DNA of 64,000 nt from Phymatolithon calcareum. Its lineage: Eukaryota; Rhodophyta; Florideophyceae; Hapalidiales. Shown in pieces: positions 40,740 to 51,466 of this stretch. How positions within the stretch are numbered: position 1 is the stretch's first letter; every line of letters starts with the position of its first letter. The stretch is taken from the NCBI GenBank assembly GCA_977006965.1, contig OZ345354.1, forward strand, positions 2,852,001-2,916,000. Reading direction: 5' to 3'. The notes below the pieces were generated by a model. That model was not told where the DNA came from, ran no database searches, and saw only the letters and a program-made list of their open reading frames with translations. The translations under genes were made by a program, and so were the position numbers.

Positions 40740-43692
40740 TTACGGGCAAGTGGTGGTTTTCTCTTCTGCATTGGCTAGAAGAACATCAGCACTAGGGCCC
40801 CTTACTTGAAAAGACATACATCTTAGACCACCTCCCATATCACACACCTCGGAAGAAGACACTGGTATGACGTCTTTTGACGTAACTGCAGAAACTTGTT
40901 CCATTGCAGTTTCATCTTCCGGAATGCCAAACTGTGGAAGGTATATTCGAGACGGGGTAACAAGTGCATTCGTATATAATCCACGGACCGACCCAAAACG
41001 CTCATCGTGCACATTACTTCCGTCGTACGGTGTCACAATAGGGTAAATTTCGATGCCCGGGAGTCCTGCCTCTAAATCGGCCTTAAGTGCATAACAGTCA
41101 ATGCTCGCAAGTGCAAAGTCCTAGGATTCGCCCGAGGTGGCAAGCCTCCGATGCATCGGATCAGCGGAATGATCAGCATCTCGGGAGCAGTGATCGAGGC
41201 GGTGGCGGACTACAAATTTCTTGGAGTCCATTTTGACCAGCGACTTAGCTTCAAGAAACACTGCTCGCAAACCGGAAGAAAGCTCAAATCAAAGACTCGG
41301 TTCATGCGCGCTCTCAGTGGAACTACTTGGGGAGCTGAGTCACATGCGATGGAGTCATTCTGAAAAAGCTACTGTGAACCAGTAGCGCTATACGGAGCCT
41401 CGGCCTACGCGGTACACGGGGCTGACAACCACATCAAGCAAGTGGAAGTTGCGAGAAACAAAGCCGCTCGAGTCTCCACCGGTTGCTTGAAAGCCACAAA
41501 GATTTCGAAACTTCGGCAGCTTACTGGCATGAAGGCACTGCATGATTTTGGAGAACTGGAGGCTACCATGGTGATGGAAAAAGCGTTAAGATTGTCGCCG
41601 GACGCCCCAGTTGCAGGTGCAATGAACACTCGTGTGGCGAAACCGAAGAGTCAAGTGCGATCATGGCGCGAGACTAGTACCCAACAGCTCGCTGAAAAGG
41701 GAATTCTTCCGGTCCCGCGAGATGGATTCCATCCACCAATTGGGAAGGACCGTTCGAAGAACAAGTATTGCAGTTTTCTTACCCCTGTGTCAGCAAAGGA
41801 TGGGGAAAAGGAAAAGAAACTAGCCGCAGAGGCTCTGATACTCGAGCGGGAAGTCATGCAACCAGCGGCCATTGAACTATGGACAGATGGCAGCGTTGGA
41901 GAAATACCCACCGAGTTCATCCGCGATTTTCAAAATGACGAACGAGTCTCGCTGAACTGGGATGAAGGCTGGTACACCGCGGCGCTTAGGAAATTCGACG
42001 TATTGCACCATCAAGACAGCCCGGCGGTGGCGAAGTTTTCGACTCGACACGGGAAACCACGGGATATTCTCCTTTTCTACGACGACGGTGACAAACATGC
42101 GTATGCCTCCACTCCAACCGTTTCCAAACAGCATGTGGTTCTTTGTGATGAGGATGGCGATATGCTAGACATGTATAGAACCATACCTGATAATGTCGGC
42201 GACGCAGGGCTTTTTCTGATGAGCGGAAACGAAATGGTGAAGGAAATGGCGCTGACGGCAGGAGCTGTTGGATCTTCATATGACGCCGAGGTCTTTGCCG
42301 CTGCCCATGCGTTCCAAGAAGTGTTGAAGACCCCATTCGCACCTGGAAGCACTATACGGTGGTTCACTGACAGTAGGAGCGCTATCGATGCCATTGACGG
42401 TGAACCGAGGGGATACGGGGAGATGATACGGAAACTTTGGGCCTTATGGAGCAGCTGATGTCCAAGGGTATCTTTGTCGAAGGGATTTGGATTCCTAGCC
42501 ACTGTAGAATTCTAAGAAATAATGCTGCCAACGAATTAGCTCGAAAGGGTATCTACGAATCTAACCTTCTGGACCACCAGAAAGTTCCTCTGACACTCGG
42601 CCGCCTTCCAAATTCGATCCAGTCGTCGTTCCAACTCTTACAGAAGACCTTCCCATATCGCATAGACGAGCAGAGGTGATGCTGCACCAGCTGATTGGAG
42701 ACTGCACCCCAGTGGTTGCCACTTTTCACCACGGATGCAATATGGAAGTAATTCCGTACGATCCAGTGTGCAAGGCCTGTAATTCTGGTTCCAAGGAAAC
42801 TACCGAACACCTAATCCTACGATGTGGTGGACGTTCCGCCTCACGACGAAAATATATTGGCCGAGTGGGAAAAAAGACTGTAGAAGAGGTATGCCGTGAG
42901 AGACCCCTAGCCGTACTCAAATTTCTAAACAATGAGATGCTGCTGCAAAACAGCTCTAGGCGCTTACCATAAGTGTGAGCGATCTTTCCGCAATAAAAAA
43001 AGAAAGAAAGAAAGTGCATTCTCATATTCATCGTCTTCAGGATACGAATTGATGACCAGTACATTTGGATTCACGAAGCATACAACGCCGTCCGAATGCT
43101 TGAGTCCGCCTTGCTCATCTGCTTCGATGAATCTTAAATGTTCGATTCCGGTTTGCTCTTGTATTATTGCGCGGGCCTCGTCCTCCGAAAGGTCATTATA
43201 GCGCAAAAACTTTCGGCTTATCACAGCGCGGCCGTCATAATCATCGACAAAATTTCCTCCATCGTTAAGCAGGTCACTTTCTGCGAAGATGATTCCAACT
43301 TCCTCCAAAAGCTTAGCAAACTCTTCTTGGACATGGTCGGCATCCGCTTGACCACGGCGACCACCACCTTGTCCTGCGGCGGCTGTATTGTGAAACATGA
43401 CAGGAGCCACAGTGTTTGAAAGACTGAATTCTCTGGCCCAGATGTCTGAAATGGGAAATTGAAGGACGTAGCCAGACTCATGTGCCGTCTCACTCAGGGC
43501 ATCCCTGTACTTGGAATATGAGCTGTCATCGGTGAGAATGAGGAAGGCGTCGCCGTGGGCAGCAAGGATCTCCGCAAAAGAGACTTGAAATTCGAAGATC
43601 TTATCCGCAACTTCTGCGTAGTACGGATCTTCAGAAAGAGGTGCAATGAGCAGGATGAGCTCTCCGTCAATGCCAGAATCAGCCATGTACAA
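40740..43692 (-). pseudogene. Agmatine deiminase / PAD-family gene split by a LINE
   Basis: Coding pieces 43692-43019 and 41115-40740 join in frame (1,050 bases, 349 aa) when the LINE at 41116-43011 and one copy of the target AAGTGCA are removed. The first part holds DIWAREFS (83-90), DGGNFV (144-149) and a KHSD box where family members have a His-Asp pair. The second holds GLYTNALVT, IYLPQFGIPEDE and VCDMGGGLRCMSFQ with the catalytic Cys at about 324. Family enzymes hydrolyse agmatine or peptidyl-arginine guanidino groups; length and motifs fit agmatine deiminase. In this haplotype the protein would end soon after residue 226 with a short LINE-derived tail and lack the Cys. Both halves are otherwise undamaged, so the break is recent. 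Confidence 0.88.
41116..43011 (+). mobile_element. LINE family D (RNase H-bearing), 5'-truncated
   Basis: 1.9 kb between copies of AAGTGCA (41109-41115 and 43012-43018), ending AATAAAAAAAGAAAGAAAG. It starts inside the RT palm (DYKFLGVHFDQRLSFKKH), continues through the thumb (VARNKAARVSTGCLKATK), then RNase H (ELWTDGSVG, SSYDAEVFAAAHAF, WFTDSRSAIDAI, WIPSHC). It ends with a Cys/His cluster (CKACNSGSKETTEHLILRC). A stop near 41363 and frameshifts near 42450 and 42670 break it. It differs from families A-C, which lack RNase H. Confidence 0.88.
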
Positions 43693-43989
43693 TAAGTGCT
43701 AGTGGCGGAGTCTGTTGTGCCTTTGGAGAGCATGGGAATTTGCTGCAGACGGTGCTAAGCCCTCTTACTCAGCTAGGGTATAACTGCCGGGACTAAATAT
43801 TTGAAAACAAAGTCCGCATATTCGAAAAGACTGCAAGACTTTTAGCAATAAATTTAGGTGCTCAATGGTCCGAAATTATCATGTTTGAGGGCTGTATCTT
43901 GAAGCATCATGATGTAAAACAAAGGCCGCTGATGACGTCGAATGATCTGTCCGGAAAGAGTGGCAAAAAACTACTAATCTAATTTCCAC
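43693..43989. other. Upstream region of the deiminase gene
   Basis: No clear promoter element or repeat recognised. The right end abuts the target duplication of the poly(C) retroposon. Confidence 0.4.
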
Positions 43990-44001
43990 GTCAGCCGACC
44001 A

Positions 44002-44622
44002 GGGGGGGGGAAATTGTATGTTTTTATTTTACAAGCCCTCAACGCCGGTATTCACCAACAACAGAGCAGCTTGGGTCTCAGTAACTACCCTGTGTAACAA
44101 TTATGTTCCCAAATCACAATTGCTGCACTCATCTCCATCATCTCCAACTCTAGTATCCATCACTTGCTACGATCTTCTTCTTCGCAGTAAAAATTGCCGA
44201 GTAGGGCAAACCTCCGCAGTCGGAGGTCTTCTCGGCGCGCTCGCATAACTTCCGGGGGGCTAATAAAGGGAAGCCCTCTCGGGGGACAACTTCTGTGGGC
44301 TCTTAACATCAGGGGGTGTGCTCTTCAACGAGAGCTCGCTCGGGGGGACAGCTACAGGTAGGCGCTCTTCAACGAGTGCTCTTTCGGGGGGACAACTTCG
44401 GGAGGCTCTTCAACGAGGCCTCGCTCTCGCTCGCGGGGGCAACTTGGAGGGTGGCGTTCGTCAACGGAGGCTCGCTCGGGGGGACAACTTCGGGGGGCCT
44501 TCAACGGAAACCCACTTGGGGGGACATCTTGCGCGGCTCCAAAAACGGAACCTCGCTCGGGGGGACAACTTCGGTGGGGACTATCGGCGCGGGTTCCGGT
44601 TTCCGCGTCGGCGACAACTAGG
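44002..44622 (-). mobile_element. Poly(C)-tailed retroposon, copy 2 (5'-truncated)
   Basis: 621 bp flanked by GTCAGCCGACCA at 43990-44001 and 44623-44634. It begins with nine G and AAATTGTATG, the reverse of the poly(C) tail, and ends at the base equivalent to about 22065 of copy 1, so the first 278 bases are missing. The minisatellite is nearly base-for-base the same as in copy 1. Confidence 0.93.
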
Positions 44623-44726
44623 GTCAGCCGACCAACATTGCACCGATATGTACGTCTCAAAAGTTGATTTTTGAAAAGCAAGGGCAATCGGTGCCATGTT
44701 CACCTGCCCTTGTACAGAAACAGGCA

Positions 44727-44889
44727 TATGAATGTAAGCGACTCACTGGAGCACTTGTTGGGAGAGAAATACGAATCAAGGATATACTGAATAGTCAAAC
44801 TAAGTTAGCTTAGAAAATCGTGCGAAAGCGGCCCTGTTACAATTGAAGAGACGCCTTGGGAGCTTTTAAAATAAATCAACACATATCCC
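44727..44889 (+). mobile_element. LINE family B 3' end, 12-bp TSD
   Basis: 163 bp from TATGAATGTAAGCGACTCAC to ACACATATCCC. Flanks are CAGAAACAGGCA (44715-44726) and CAGAAACGGGCA (44890-44901), one mismatch. Encodes only the last residues (KRLTGALVGREIRIKDILNS) and the 3' UTR. Confidence 0.85.
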
Positions 44890-44904
44890 CAGAAACGGGC
44901 ACAG

Positions 44905-45971
44905 CTTCCATAAGTTACGAAAATCCAAGATACCGTGGACAAACAGAAAACGTCAGATACAAGCAGTTGCTAAGAACAGACTGTGTAGGCGCGTTCGCTG
45001 CCCTCAGTTCAAACTCCCTGTCCTTACATATACATGTTTATTGTGGTAATGGGTGCATAACTTGACAGAAGTTTCTCGCTGACAACGGATGCAAAATTCG
45101 TCACATGTTGTTCATGGTACAGAACCTGGACCTCATAAGGGCTCAGTCTCCGATCCATTCGAGACCGCTCGCACAGGGGCTACAAAAAATTTCCATAAAA
45201 CGAGTTGCAGCTGTGGCTTACGCTGTTCCAAACTACAACTACACTGTTTCTCGGAAACTGACTCCCGTGCGCTCTGATTGCCGTGTTTTGGATCCTTTCA
45301 GATCGCATTGAGAAAACCTAGATCCTTGACAGGATGTTTGCGAAATGATTGTATGTTTTTCCCGAACAAGAATGTTTTTCTGGTGTCTAGATCCAATCCA
45401 GGACATATCAGTTGCCTGGTAAGGTTACACACCAGCTCAGGGTTTCGTGGCCTTCAATTCTTGAGTATGTTGTACCACGCAATAGTTGTACTGTTTTTCT
45501 CACGTCGGTGTAGACTGTTCTCTCTTTCCTATATAAGTCAGCGATAGCCACAGTTTTTTCTAAGGATTAAGCATCAGTGACCAAGCTCAATATACCGAGC
45601 TCAAAGATTGCTCCAAATGTTCAACTGATTGCTAGCCATTCTTTCACAATGCTAGCATCATACACAATCCAATTCAATCTTCAAGGTTTCCTACGCGGTA
45701 CTTCACGGAACAGTCACTGATGTGAGCACAACTGTGCTCGGGGCTTAGGCTCGAAGTTATTTGCGACTAGAGGCCATACTGAAGAGTTCCGCGGAGAACT
45801 CGTAGCTCTAAGAACAATTTTGTATGAAGGGAGCTGTGCAAGGAACAGCCAGATTTGTGTTGACGATTTATAAATATCTGGTTTCAGATTAAATAGCGAT
45901 CTGCAAGAGTACAGGGGACAGTTCCGTTTGCGTTGCAAATCCACATGAGGACTCACGTGTACCAGACCAGT
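44905..45971. other. Intergenic, nothing recognised
   Basis: No gene or repeat recognised. Short frames only. Confidence 0.4.
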
Positions 45972-46712
45972 CTAAAACTCATGCGGAATATTATCCTCAG
46001 GACCGTTAGCCGTACCAAAGCTCTTGTTGCGGCGGTGGCCAGAAGTGGGGTGCTTTCGAGATCTCTTGCTTGCTGTTTGGCGGGGCACGATTTGCTTTGG
46101 GGTTGCAAAAGGCTCAAAAATTGAGGTACTTTCAGTCACGAACTCCACGCAGTCCCTCAAAGGTTCTCCCGTCGGCTGCTTCTCCCCCACAACGTATCCG
46201 TACCTGTGAAGGACTTGATACGAAGTTACCGGGATCACAACACATCTATTCTTCAAGAACCACAGCTGATTCTTCTGCGCTTCTTCGTGTCCAATTCCAG
46301 AAACGTTATCGTGATCCACAATATACGACTTGAAGAAGGTTGCTGAGAACGGTGCCTTGAGTGTACGGGGATGCCACTTGGAAATCTTGATGATACTGTT
46401 TCCATCGAAAACGTACGCTTCTCCGGCAGACTTGACTATCCCAATACGCTTGCCGACATTGGAACAGATTGCGCCGGTGAAGGCCACCCCAGAGCGTTGA
46501 CCGATTTTGAAGACGGTCTGATAGTTACAAAACCGGAAGCGGCACTTATTGTGACAGGTCTCCCGCGCGTGATGCGGCGCATGATCGCGCGAGACAGGAC
46601 GTTCGGCGGCGTATGTGAGAGAGTTTTGGGACGACATAGGAGGTAGGGCGGCATGTGCGAGCGAGAAATAACAGAGTGCAAAGGCGACTACAATGGTTGT
46701 GAGAATCGCCAT
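45972..46712 (-). CDS. Secreted protein of unknown family, 246 aa
   Basis: Starts with a typical signal peptide (MAILTTIVVAFALCYFSLAHA). The mature part has cysteines in ETCHNKCRFRFCNYQ, GAICSNVG, KNRCVVIP and LRDCVEFV, which could form disulfides. A lysine- and arginine-rich tail (ASKRSRKHPTSGHRRNK) follows. No catalytic motif or known domain was recognised. It is not visibly homologous to the 37.5-kb secreted protein, although both are short minus-strand genes with TATA boxes in the repeat field. The ATG at 46712 is the first in frame and directly precedes the signal peptide. Extracellular or wall location is inferred from the leader only. Confidence 0.65.
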   Translation of the reverse strand: MAILTTIVVAFALCYFSLAHAALPPMSSQNSLTYAAERPVSRDHAPHHARETCHNKCRFRFCNYQTVFKIGQRSGVAFTGAICSNVGKRIGIVKSAGEAYVFDGNSIIKISKWHPRTLKAPFSATFFKSYIVDHDNVSGIGHEEAQKNQLWFLKNRCVVIPVTSYQVLHRYGYVVGEKQPTGEPLRDCVEFVTESTSIFEPFATPKQIVPRQTASKRSRKHPTSGHRRNKSFGTANGPEDNIPHEF

Positions 46713-46817
46713 TCTTGGAAACGATGATGTTCTGCAACGCTGGTGTTTTTTGCCTTTTTGGTTTTTAGTTCTGCTTGTTGTGCCCAGATCGGACAGAGAC
46801 TGAATGAGAAAGTGGCC

Positions 46818-46824
46818 TTTATAG
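46818..46824 (-). promoter_or_regulatory. TATA box of the 46.7-kb secreted-protein gene
   Basis: Minus strand CTATAAAGG, about 106 bases upstream of the ATG. Confidence 0.5.
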
Positions 46825-46829
46825 TCCTC

Positions 46830-48049
46830 ATGAAAAATGGGAGCTCCGGGGAAGATTCTATACTGAAATTTTCAGTAGCGCAAACAACGTGATACTGTTC
46901 AGTACTGAGTGCGAGGAGAGCGGTAGAGCAAAATGGCCCCTGACACGAAATAATTATGTCCAATGTGCCAGAACTCTGAAGATATCCTGCTTCCAAACTT
47001 GTGTTTGCCTTCCAGTGCGGAGAACTGATGAAGCGTCGAGAAGAAGTTTTAGCGGTGCTTGGAATTTAGTCATGAAATCATTATTCAACATGACCGTGTT
47101 TAGGGAGGAGTTCCGATTTAATTCAACCATTCCGTTCCCATCGCAATTGACAAGGACCGTCTTCCATTAAATGCATGACACGATTTTTGTTAGAAGCTTT
47201 CCCTTCGGGACCTGTTCCGGTCAACCTGCCGTAGCCGAATCTGAAACATTCAGAAGTAGAGGAATGATATATGTTCGGAGCTATGCAATTCAAGAATCTT
47301 GTATTTTGTTCGGATTTCGTGTTGCTCGCGCCTCTTTCACATGTGCTCTCATCACTCGAAATCATCATGATGTCTAGAGATGAGATCATGATGATGAGTG
47401 ATGATCCCATCAGTAGACTTTCGGAAGATTGGAAAACACAATGCGCTCAGAATTTTATGGTCATGCGCAAAACAAAATTTCACGTCAACCATGTCGGCAT
47501 CTAGACGAAGGTCATTCAATCGACTAATTTTGCAAGGAGAGCTAATTTTAATTAAACTGGAACTTGCTACAACTGCCCTTGTCGGAAACCAAAGAGAGAC
47601 ACGAGAGGATTATTGAGAATTTAATTTTACCCCCACCCCCGCAGTTCTTTCACTTCTCTTTAGAGCTATTGCAGAATTTCTGAGCATTGACATTTCTATC
47701 CAACAGTGTATAGCTGATGGATTCACGCATGTGGGCTTTCAAGCCCGATATTTACAGAATGAATTAGATTTTTCGCTACTTGTAAAAAGAACTAATTTTA
47801 GAACTGCAATATCTAATACACACAGATGGCTATACGTGGGGCAAACCTTGGCCCCGAAAACTCATATAGTATTATCATAATATATTTCTACTTCCGAGTT
47901 GAAATGCTGTAAAGTTTATGCAACATGGAAACATACGTAATCAAGAGCCTTGTTGTACCCGGAAACAGTATTGGAGTTTCTTCCAAAATCGCGCGAGGCG
48001 TTTACAAACCTACAGCAAGCCTGGCGCCGCGCCTGAACGGTAGACCAGG
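46830..48049. other. Intergenic, upstream of the kinase gene
   Basis: Contains a small imperfect palindrome around 47360-47395 (ATCATCATGATG ... ATCATGATGATG) and a C-rich patch at 47629-47641. No gene recognised. Confidence 0.4.
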
Positions 48050-51000
48050 GTGGTCCTGGTTGAGATGGCAGATGGTATTCGCTGGAAGAGCGCCCCGCCT
48101 CCTCGTCTCGACTTGAGGGATGCCCGAAGGCTCGGGTCATGTTGCGCCGAATTGGCAACCTCACGCGGTGCCCAAGTCGTTCTCCGTACAGACCGCGCCC
48201 GCAACTCTACACATGCGGCTGCATTAGCTCGCGAGGCTGCGTTTTGGGGAAAATCCGCCGAGCGTGATGCGCATATACTTCCGCTTCTCGATTGGGGCGT
48301 GCCATCGGCAGGCGGTGTTTGCTACCTATCTCCACGAGTCGAGCGGATTAGTCGTGTTGATGAGCGTCGCGCCCTCTTTGTCTCTCGTCACATTGCCGCT
48401 GCGATTGCCCGCATTGGATCTGTACATGGAAATTTGTCGGTTGAGACTGTGTTCTTGGACGAGAATAACCTACCCGTGGTGGGTGGATTTGGCGGAACGA
48501 GACTCCGAAATTTGGATGAAGGTGCGACTGAAGCTGATGATGTGCATGCGCTAGCTAATATTTTGTACTTTCTTCTTGCAGGAAAGGAGTATGCCGGCGG
48601 TAAGCTACGGCTTGATAAGTCTGTAATATCTGGCGAGACAAGAAGATTGCTGAGACGGGCACTGGATGGCGAGAACGAATTCAGCCTTTTGGAGTTCAGA
48701 TACGACATTGGTGCGGCCATGGGCGATTTGCCAGTTTGTACTAGAGCGTTGCCACCTAGTGAACCAAAACAACGGAAGGAAACTTTGCTAAGAGCTGATC
48801 TCAATTCCGTGAACGGCAGTAATTCGCGTCGCGAAGCCGAGCGTCGTTCCTCCATGCCTACACAAGCTCCTGTAATTGCTCCGAGAAGGAGCACCAGCCA
48901 TGATGCAGCTCGGACTGCGGGCGGCACAGCACCCGCTGCAGTGGTGACCGTGCCATCAGCGATGACGGTTGGTACTGCCGTTGTGCGGGAGCCGAAAGCT
49001 ATCCCTCTGGCTGCGTTGGGATCAGTTGACGATATAGTGTCTTCGCTTGTGGCACCTGACCTTGACGCCATGAATGCGGATAAACTTCAAGGCCTAGTTC
49101 AGCAATGCAATAGCCGACCCGCAACTGTCGACGAGATGTTCAAGATATTGTTCAAGCATCCACTAAGGAAGGATCCAATAGTTGCATTCAAGGCTCTAAC
49201 ATTGCTTCATACGCTTTTGCGGGAGGGTCCGGCGGAAGCGACGGCCCGTACTGTAACGCACGATGGATTTCTCGGATGGGTGGAGGCAAACTGGTCACGC
49301 GAACGAATCCAGAGTCGGCCGCCACAGAAGGCGCACCGTTTGTCGCACTGCTTCGCCGTTGGTGAGCTCGGATGGTATGCGTCATTTCTGAGACGACGTG
49401 CGGCGTTCTTTGCGGCGTATACCGCCGTCTTTTCTCCGCGGTGGACAGTGCGTACAGGTGCACTACATCACGCTGCAGAAAGCAATCGCGCATTACGTGT
49501 TGCCTTGTCCGTGCTTGAGGGTGCGGTCGGCGTTCTGAAGCGCGCAGCGAGCAGCAGTGATCCGGCAGCACTTGTTAAAAGGGATGCGATTTTGCCTCTT
49601 GTGACTGACATTGCTTACGCTTATCGCGCGTGTTGTTGGCTCTACGCGACAGCGCCGACAGTTTTAAAGACTGGAATGGAGGATGACTTGGATTCTGCAC
49701 ATCATGCCACTCGTAGCGTATTCCGCACCGTTGCTGCAAACCCAACCGTTGTCGAGAATTTGCCGCCGCATATTGTGCTGCAGCTCGATGAGGCACCGCC
49801 GCGGAATATTGATGGCAATGTGCTCGTGAAGGCCATGCAGGCGTTGAATGCCCCATCAGCAAAAAGTAACGGGAAAAAGAAGAAGGCGAGGCGACCTCAA
49901 AATGATGTCAAGGGAGAAAGTCTAAATGTGCAACCTTCAGATGTTGAAGAAAGCGAAGGCCGGGATACCGCAGTGTTAAGTGACGGCGAAGATCGGTCAC
50001 TGAACGAGATTGAATTAACGGACAAGTCTAAGACAAAAGATAAGTCTAGGAGGAAGAAAAAGAAAAAGGCTGCAAATGAGGAGACCAAGCAAGCGGAAAA
50101 TGAAGAGCCATACGACAACTCCATAGGACAACGTGTAAACCCTCGAAGAAGTACGGGTTTGTCTAATCGCAATTCAGAGGAGCAGCGAGATGAAGAAAGT
50201 GAAGAACAATCGATGGAAAATAACCATGGAAATACAGCACAAGAGGAAGTCGACGGTGAAGGGCACGCAACTCGCAAAGGTGGAAAACGCAACGGTAACG
50301 GGCGAAAATCCAAAAAACAAAGCAATCGGAGAAAAGAAGAGTCAAAGCGAAGCGATCCAATAGAAAGTGACGGGTCCTCAACCGAGAACAGTGTTGACGA
50401 TGATTCGGACGTCTCTAGTGACGAAAGCGGTGGAAGCGACCCTCGACCAACGAAGTCGTCGAAGAAAGTTTCGAGGCGCCATCGATCCGAGAAGGATATT
50501 CCATTTGACAAAGTGCATCCAAAACGGAAACCTGTATTGCCAGCAAATGCAACTGGTAATGGACAGACAGCAATCACTACTAACTCAACTACAGAAGATC
50601 GTCAAGGCAGCAAAGAGGCTCTTGCTGCAGCAGCCAGCGGGAAGAAGACACCGCAAATCAACCCGGGCTTCGAGGTTGCACCCTATGAAGTTCAGTTTGG
50701 ACCCCAAATTGGATCCGGTGGCTTTGGTGTGGTCTACAAGGCAAAGTTCCGCGGGCAAACGGTAGCCGTGAAAAAAATCCATGCGCATGCATTGTCAAAT
50801 GTAGCCTCGATTTCAGAGTTCCAGTCTGAAGTTGCAGTGCTGTGTACATTGAAGCATCCGAACATTCTGGCATTCATGGGTGCATGTACAAAACCTCCAA
50901 ATCTCATGATCATCACAGAATTCATGGAGCGCGGCACGCTATTCGACGTCTTACATCAGTCGCAGCTGCGCATCACATGGCCGATGCGACGTAAGTTTGC

Positions 51001-51466
51001 TCTTGATACTTGTCGCGGGATGCGATATTTGCACGATAGCAAACTTTTGCATCGTGATCTCAAGTCTTCAAATCTGATGCTCGACAAACAGTTCAATTGT
51101 AAGGTGGGAGACTTTGGTCTGACGAGAACTTCGTCAGGAACGGCAGCCGTGCAAATGACCGGACAGTGCGGAACATTCCAGTACATGGCTGTAGAAGTTC
51201 TTGCAAACAAACCGTACTCAGAAAAGGCCGATGTTTTTTCGTTCGGCATTTTATTGTGGGAAATGGTAGCTCGAAAATTGCCGTACTTTGGAATGCAGCC
51301 AATGCAAGTCGGCATCGCGGTGGTGCAGCAAGGGATGCGACCAACGATCCCTCCGAAAACACCGGCTCCGCTTTCGAAGCTGATGCGGTCTTGTTGGGAC
51401 AGTGACCCACATCGGCGGCCATCTTTCGCTCAACTGGTGGAAATGTTAGAGGCAATGCCGCAGTAA
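48050..51466 (+). CDS. Pseudokinase-ANTH-TKL protein kinase, 1138 aa
   Basis: One intronless frame with four parts. Residues about 10-235 look like a degenerate kinase: HGNL (126-129) replaces the HRDL catalytic loop and GGFG (145-148) replaces DFG. Residues about 325-590 resemble an ANTH domain (AP180/CALM N-terminus): helical, with VDEMFKILFKHPLRKDPIVAFKALTLLHTLL-type sequence, a domain that binds phosphoinositides on clathrin-coated membranes. Residues 600-870 are a charged, disordered Lys/Glu/Ser linker. Residues about 880-1137 are a complete TKL kinase: GSGGFG (888-893), VAVKK (Lys 908), HRDLKSSN (1001-1008), DFG (1021-1023), CWDSDPHRRPSF near the end. The kinase resembles CTR1/MAP3K-like TKL members. 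Function is inferred as a membrane-recruited Ser/Thr or dual-specificity kinase; partners unknown. Translation could also start at Met6 (48065). Confidence 0.9.
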   Translation: MVLVEMADGIRWKSAPPPRLDLRDARRLGSCCAELATSRGAQVVLRTDRARNSTHAAALAREAAFWGKSAERDAHILPLLDWGVPSAGGVCYLSPRVERISRVDERRALFVSRHIAAAIARIGSVHGNLSVETVFLDENNLPVVGGFGGTRLRNLDEGATEADDVHALANILYFLLAGKEYAGGKLRLDKSVISGETRRLLRRALDGENEFSLLEFRYDIGAAMGDLPVCTRALPPSEPKQRKETLLRADLNSVNGSNSRREAERRSSMPTQAPVIAPRRSTSHDAARTAGGTAPAAVVTVPSAMTVGTAVVREPKAIPLAALGSVDDIVSSLVAPDLDAMNADKLQGLVQQCNSRPATVDEMFKILFKHPLRKDPIVAFKALTLLHTLLREGPAEATARTVTHDGFLGWVEANWSRERIQSRPPQKAHRLSHCFAVGELGWYASFLRRRAAFFAAYTAVFSPRWTVRTGALHHAAESNRALRVALSVLEGAVGVLKRAASSSDPAALVKRDAILPLVTDIAYAYRACCWLYATAPTVLKTGMEDDLDSAHHATRSVFRTVAANPTVVENLPPHIVLQLDEAPPRNIDGNVLVKAMQALNAPSAKSNGKKKKARRPQNDVKGESLNVQPSDVEESEGRDTAVLSDGEDRSLNEIELTDKSKTKDKSRRKKKKKAANEETKQAENEEPYDNSIGQRVNPRRSTGLSNRNSEEQRDEESEEQSMENNHGNTAQEEVDGEGHATRKGGKRNGNGRKSKKQSNRRKEESKRSDPIESDGSSTENSVDDDSDVSSDESGGSDPRPTKSSKKVSRRHRSEKDIPFDKVHPKRKPVLPANATGNGQTAITTNSTTEDRQGSKEALAAAASGKKTPQINPGFEVAPYEVQFGPQIGSGGFGVVYKAKFRGQTVAVKKIHAHALSNVASISEFQSEVAVLCTLKHPNILAFMGACTKPPNLMIITEFMERGTLFDVLHQSQLRITWPMRRKFALDTCRGMRYLHDSKLLHRDLKSSNLMLDKQFNCKVGDFGLTRTSSGTAAVQMTGQCGTFQYMAVEVLANKPYSEKADVFSFGILLWEMVARKLPYFGMQPMQVGIAVVQQGMRPTIPPKTPAPLSKLMRSCWDSDPHRRPSFAQLVEMLEAMPQ

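Noticed and set aside
49897-50577. 226-codon antisense frame under the kinase linker
   Set aside because: Serine/phenylalanine-rich shadow of the Lys/Glu/Ser linker on the opposite strand.
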